In this document: piece by piece, positions 5,220-6,184 of the stretch
Numbering within the stretch: the stretch's first letter is position 1
How the letters are laid out: every line of letters starts with the position of its first letter
Assembly (NCBI GenBank): GCA_022428035.1
Contig: JAKMDG010000400.1
Span: forward strand, 1 to 6,184
Reading direction: 5' to 3'
DNA: 6,184 bases
From: Longimicrobiales bacterium
Lineage (GTDB): Bacteria > Gemmatimonadota > Gemmatimonadetes > Longimicrobiales > Gaopeijiaceae
The notes under the pieces: model-generated
Seen by the model: the letters and a program-made list of their open reading frames with translations, nothing else
Told to the model about the DNA's origin: nothing
Databases searched by the model: none
Made by a program: the position numbers and the translations under genes

Positions 5220-6184
5220 ATGCCTCCGCCCATGATGTCCATGGATACCAAGCGCCCGACCATCGCTGCCGCCGAGGAGATTCTCGGCAGCTATTTTCCG
5301 GTACTCGACCACGGCTTTGTCTCGCTCGTGGACTACATGGGGTCGGACGACGACGTCGAACGCGCGGCTCGGGTCAGTTACGGCTTCGGGACACGGAAGG
5401 TCTCCCAGACGCGTGGGTTGGTGCGCTACCTCCGGCGGCATCGTCATACGACGCCGTCCGAGATGGTCGAGTTCAAGTTGCATTGCGCGATGCCGATGTT
5501 CGTGGCCCGCCAGTGGATCCGGCACAGAACGGCCTCGGTCAACGAGTTGTCGGCGCGCTACAGCCTCATGCCGCTTCTGTTCTATACGCCCGAGCAGGAG
5601 CAGTTCGAGCTCCAGAGCCGGTCGAACAAGCAGGGTCGGGAGGGGGGTGCCTCGCAGGAGGTGTACCGAGAGGCTGTCGAGCGATGGGAGCGACTTCGGG
5701 CCGACGCCGGTGACGCGTATTCGTGGATGCTCGAGGAAGACGTCGCGCGTGAGCTGGCTCGCATCGACCTCCCTGTTTCGACGTATACCCAGTGGTACTG
5801 GAAGATCGACCTCCACAACCTGTTGCACTTCCTGTCTCTGCGTGTCGATTCCAGAGCGCAGTGGGAGATCCAGCAGTTCGCGAGGGTGATCGCGGGCATG
5901 GTGAAACGTGTCGCACCGCTCTCGTACGAGGCCTGGGTCGACTACGAGCTGGGATCCGAACCACTGACTCGAGTCGAGCGAGATCTGCTCTCCCGGGTGG
6001 TCGAGGGAGACGACAACGGCATTCGGGCGCGTGACGGCGCGAGCCTCAGCATGGACGAGATGAAGGCGGCCGGCCTTTCCCCCCGAGAGGCACTCGTCGA
6101 ACGCGCGGCTCGGGTCAGTTACGGCTTCGGGACACGGAAGGTCTCCCAGACGCGTGGGTTGGTGCGCTACCTCCGGCGGCATCG
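5220..6184 (+). CDS. thyX: Flavin-dependent thymidylate synthase ThyX (no stop in window; 3' end replaced by a repeat)
   Basis: ThyX makes dTMP from dUMP using methylene-tetrahydrofolate and NADPH, with FAD as hydride carrier, as a cytoplasmic homotetramer; it replaces ThyA. The signature RHRxxSxNExSxRYS is present in full at residues 101-115 (RHRTASVNELSARYS). Further family features are FVARQWIRHR just before it, the YTQWYWKIDLHNLLHFLSLR stretch near 183-202, and SYEAWVDYE near 236-244. ATG 5220 is used, with GAGGAG 13 nt upstream, a long spacing; ATGs at 5232, 5235 and 5241 are alternatives. The ORF looks native up to about residue 292, already about the length of the longer ThyX proteins. 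From residue 293 (base 6095) it reads in frame into an exact copy of its own residues 46 onward and runs off the window. The true C-terminus is therefore probably only a few codons beyond 6094 and is missing here. Confidence 0.93.
   Translation, partial: MPPPMMSMDTKRPTIAAAEEILGSYFPVLDHGFVSLVDYMGSDDDVERAARVSYGFGTRKVSQTRGLVRYLRRHRHTTPSEMVEFKLHCAMPMFVARQWIRHRTASVNELSARYSLMPLLFYTPEQEQFELQSRSNKQGREGGASQEVYREAVERWERLRADAGDAYSWMLEEDVARELARIDLPVSTYTQWYWKIDLHNLLHFLSLRVDSRAQWEIQQFARVIAGMVKRVAPLSYEAWVDYELGSEPLTRVERDLLSRVVEGDDNGIRARDGASLSMDEMKAAGLSPREALVERAARVSYGFGTRKVSQTRGLVRYLRRH
5354..5443 (+). repeat. 90-bp direct repeat, copy 1 (inside thyX)
   Basis: Exact match to 6095-6184, 741 bp away, which is a multiple of three. 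This copy encodes a well-integrated part of the ThyX N-terminal domain (VERAARVSYGFGTRKVSQ onward), so it is the original. Confidence 0.97.
6095..6184 (+). repeat. 90-bp direct repeat, copy 2 (window end)
   Basis: Exact copy of 5354-5443, starting abruptly after LSPREAL near the expected ThyX C-terminus and ending at the last base of the window. The preceding bases differ (t at 6094 versus a at 5353). Identity over the full 90 bp with nothing beyond it is typical of a contig that stops when an assembly graph loops back on itself. A real tandem duplication of a 741-bp unit would look the same within this window. Confidence 0.95.

Noticed and set aside
4527..6182. 551-residue open frame on the minus strand opposite the AhpD-like gene and thyX.
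   Set aside because: It lies antisense to two well-supported genes and has low-complexity, Arg/His-rich sequence typical of shadow frames in GC-rich DNA. Its internal repeat only reflects the 90-bp DNA repeat.
1..6184. Circular element suggested by the terminal repeat.
   Set aside because: The end of the window matches an internal segment at 5354-5443, not the beginning of the window, so this is not the end overlap of a circular contig.

Overview
The window is GC-rich (by eye, well over 60% G+C) bacterial chromosomal DNA, probably a metagenomic or draft contig. It opens inside one gene and ends inside another. Gene content, codon use and the style of the proteins suggest a Gemmatimonadota-like or similar high-GC, non-actinobacterial lineage. 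That assignment is an impression, because the window has no rRNA or marker gene to settle it. TGA is an ordinary stop here, since it ends the ABC exporter, the family 2 glycosyltransferase and the peroxidase-like gene.

Layout. Positions 1-1731 (+) hold a 5'-truncated ABC exporter with fused membrane and ATPase domains. Converging on it with only 7 bp between stops is a minus-strand pair: a membrane-embedded family 2 glycosyltransferase (4110-2617), followed 8 bp later by a small soluble DAD-motif glycosyltransferase (2608-1739). Upstream on the same strand is a 68-residue protein with a Cys-Cys-Cys-His putative metal site and a C-terminal membrane helix (4422-4216). The 146-bp gap at 4423-4568 is a divergent promoter region. 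To its right, on the plus strand, are an AhpD/carboxymuconolactone-decarboxylase-fold peroxidase-like gene (4569-5156) and the flavin-dependent thymidylate synthase gene thyX (5220 to the window end).

The main discovery is in the AhpD-like gene. Its reading frame is interrupted by a single in-frame TGA (4812-4814) exactly where the family has its peroxidatic cysteine, giving E67-x11-C79-F-Y-U82-x3-H86. The family's sequence continues in the same frame for 113 codons after the TGA. A 6-bp perfect hairpin with a CGGGCT loop begins 18 nt after the TGA, as expected for a bacterial SECIS element. Routine gene calling would split this into two fragments or call it a pseudogene. I read it as one 195-residue selenoprotein. 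AhpD-like selenoproteins are known from marine metagenomes, so the family is not new, but this instance and its context deserve attention.

The second oddity is at the right edge: the last 90 bp (6095-6184) exactly repeat an internal segment of thyX (5354-5443), in frame, and replace what should be the last few codons of ThyX. An assembly-graph artefact is the likeliest cause.

Functionally, the glycosyltransferase pair and perhaps the exporter suggest synthesis and export of a cell-envelope glycan or glycolipid. The right-hand genes are for peroxide/thiol redox defence and dTMP synthesis. Nothing in the window shows that the two halves work together. No gene-free stretch exceeds 300 bp, and I saw no tRNA, rRNA, CRISPR array or insertion sequence.
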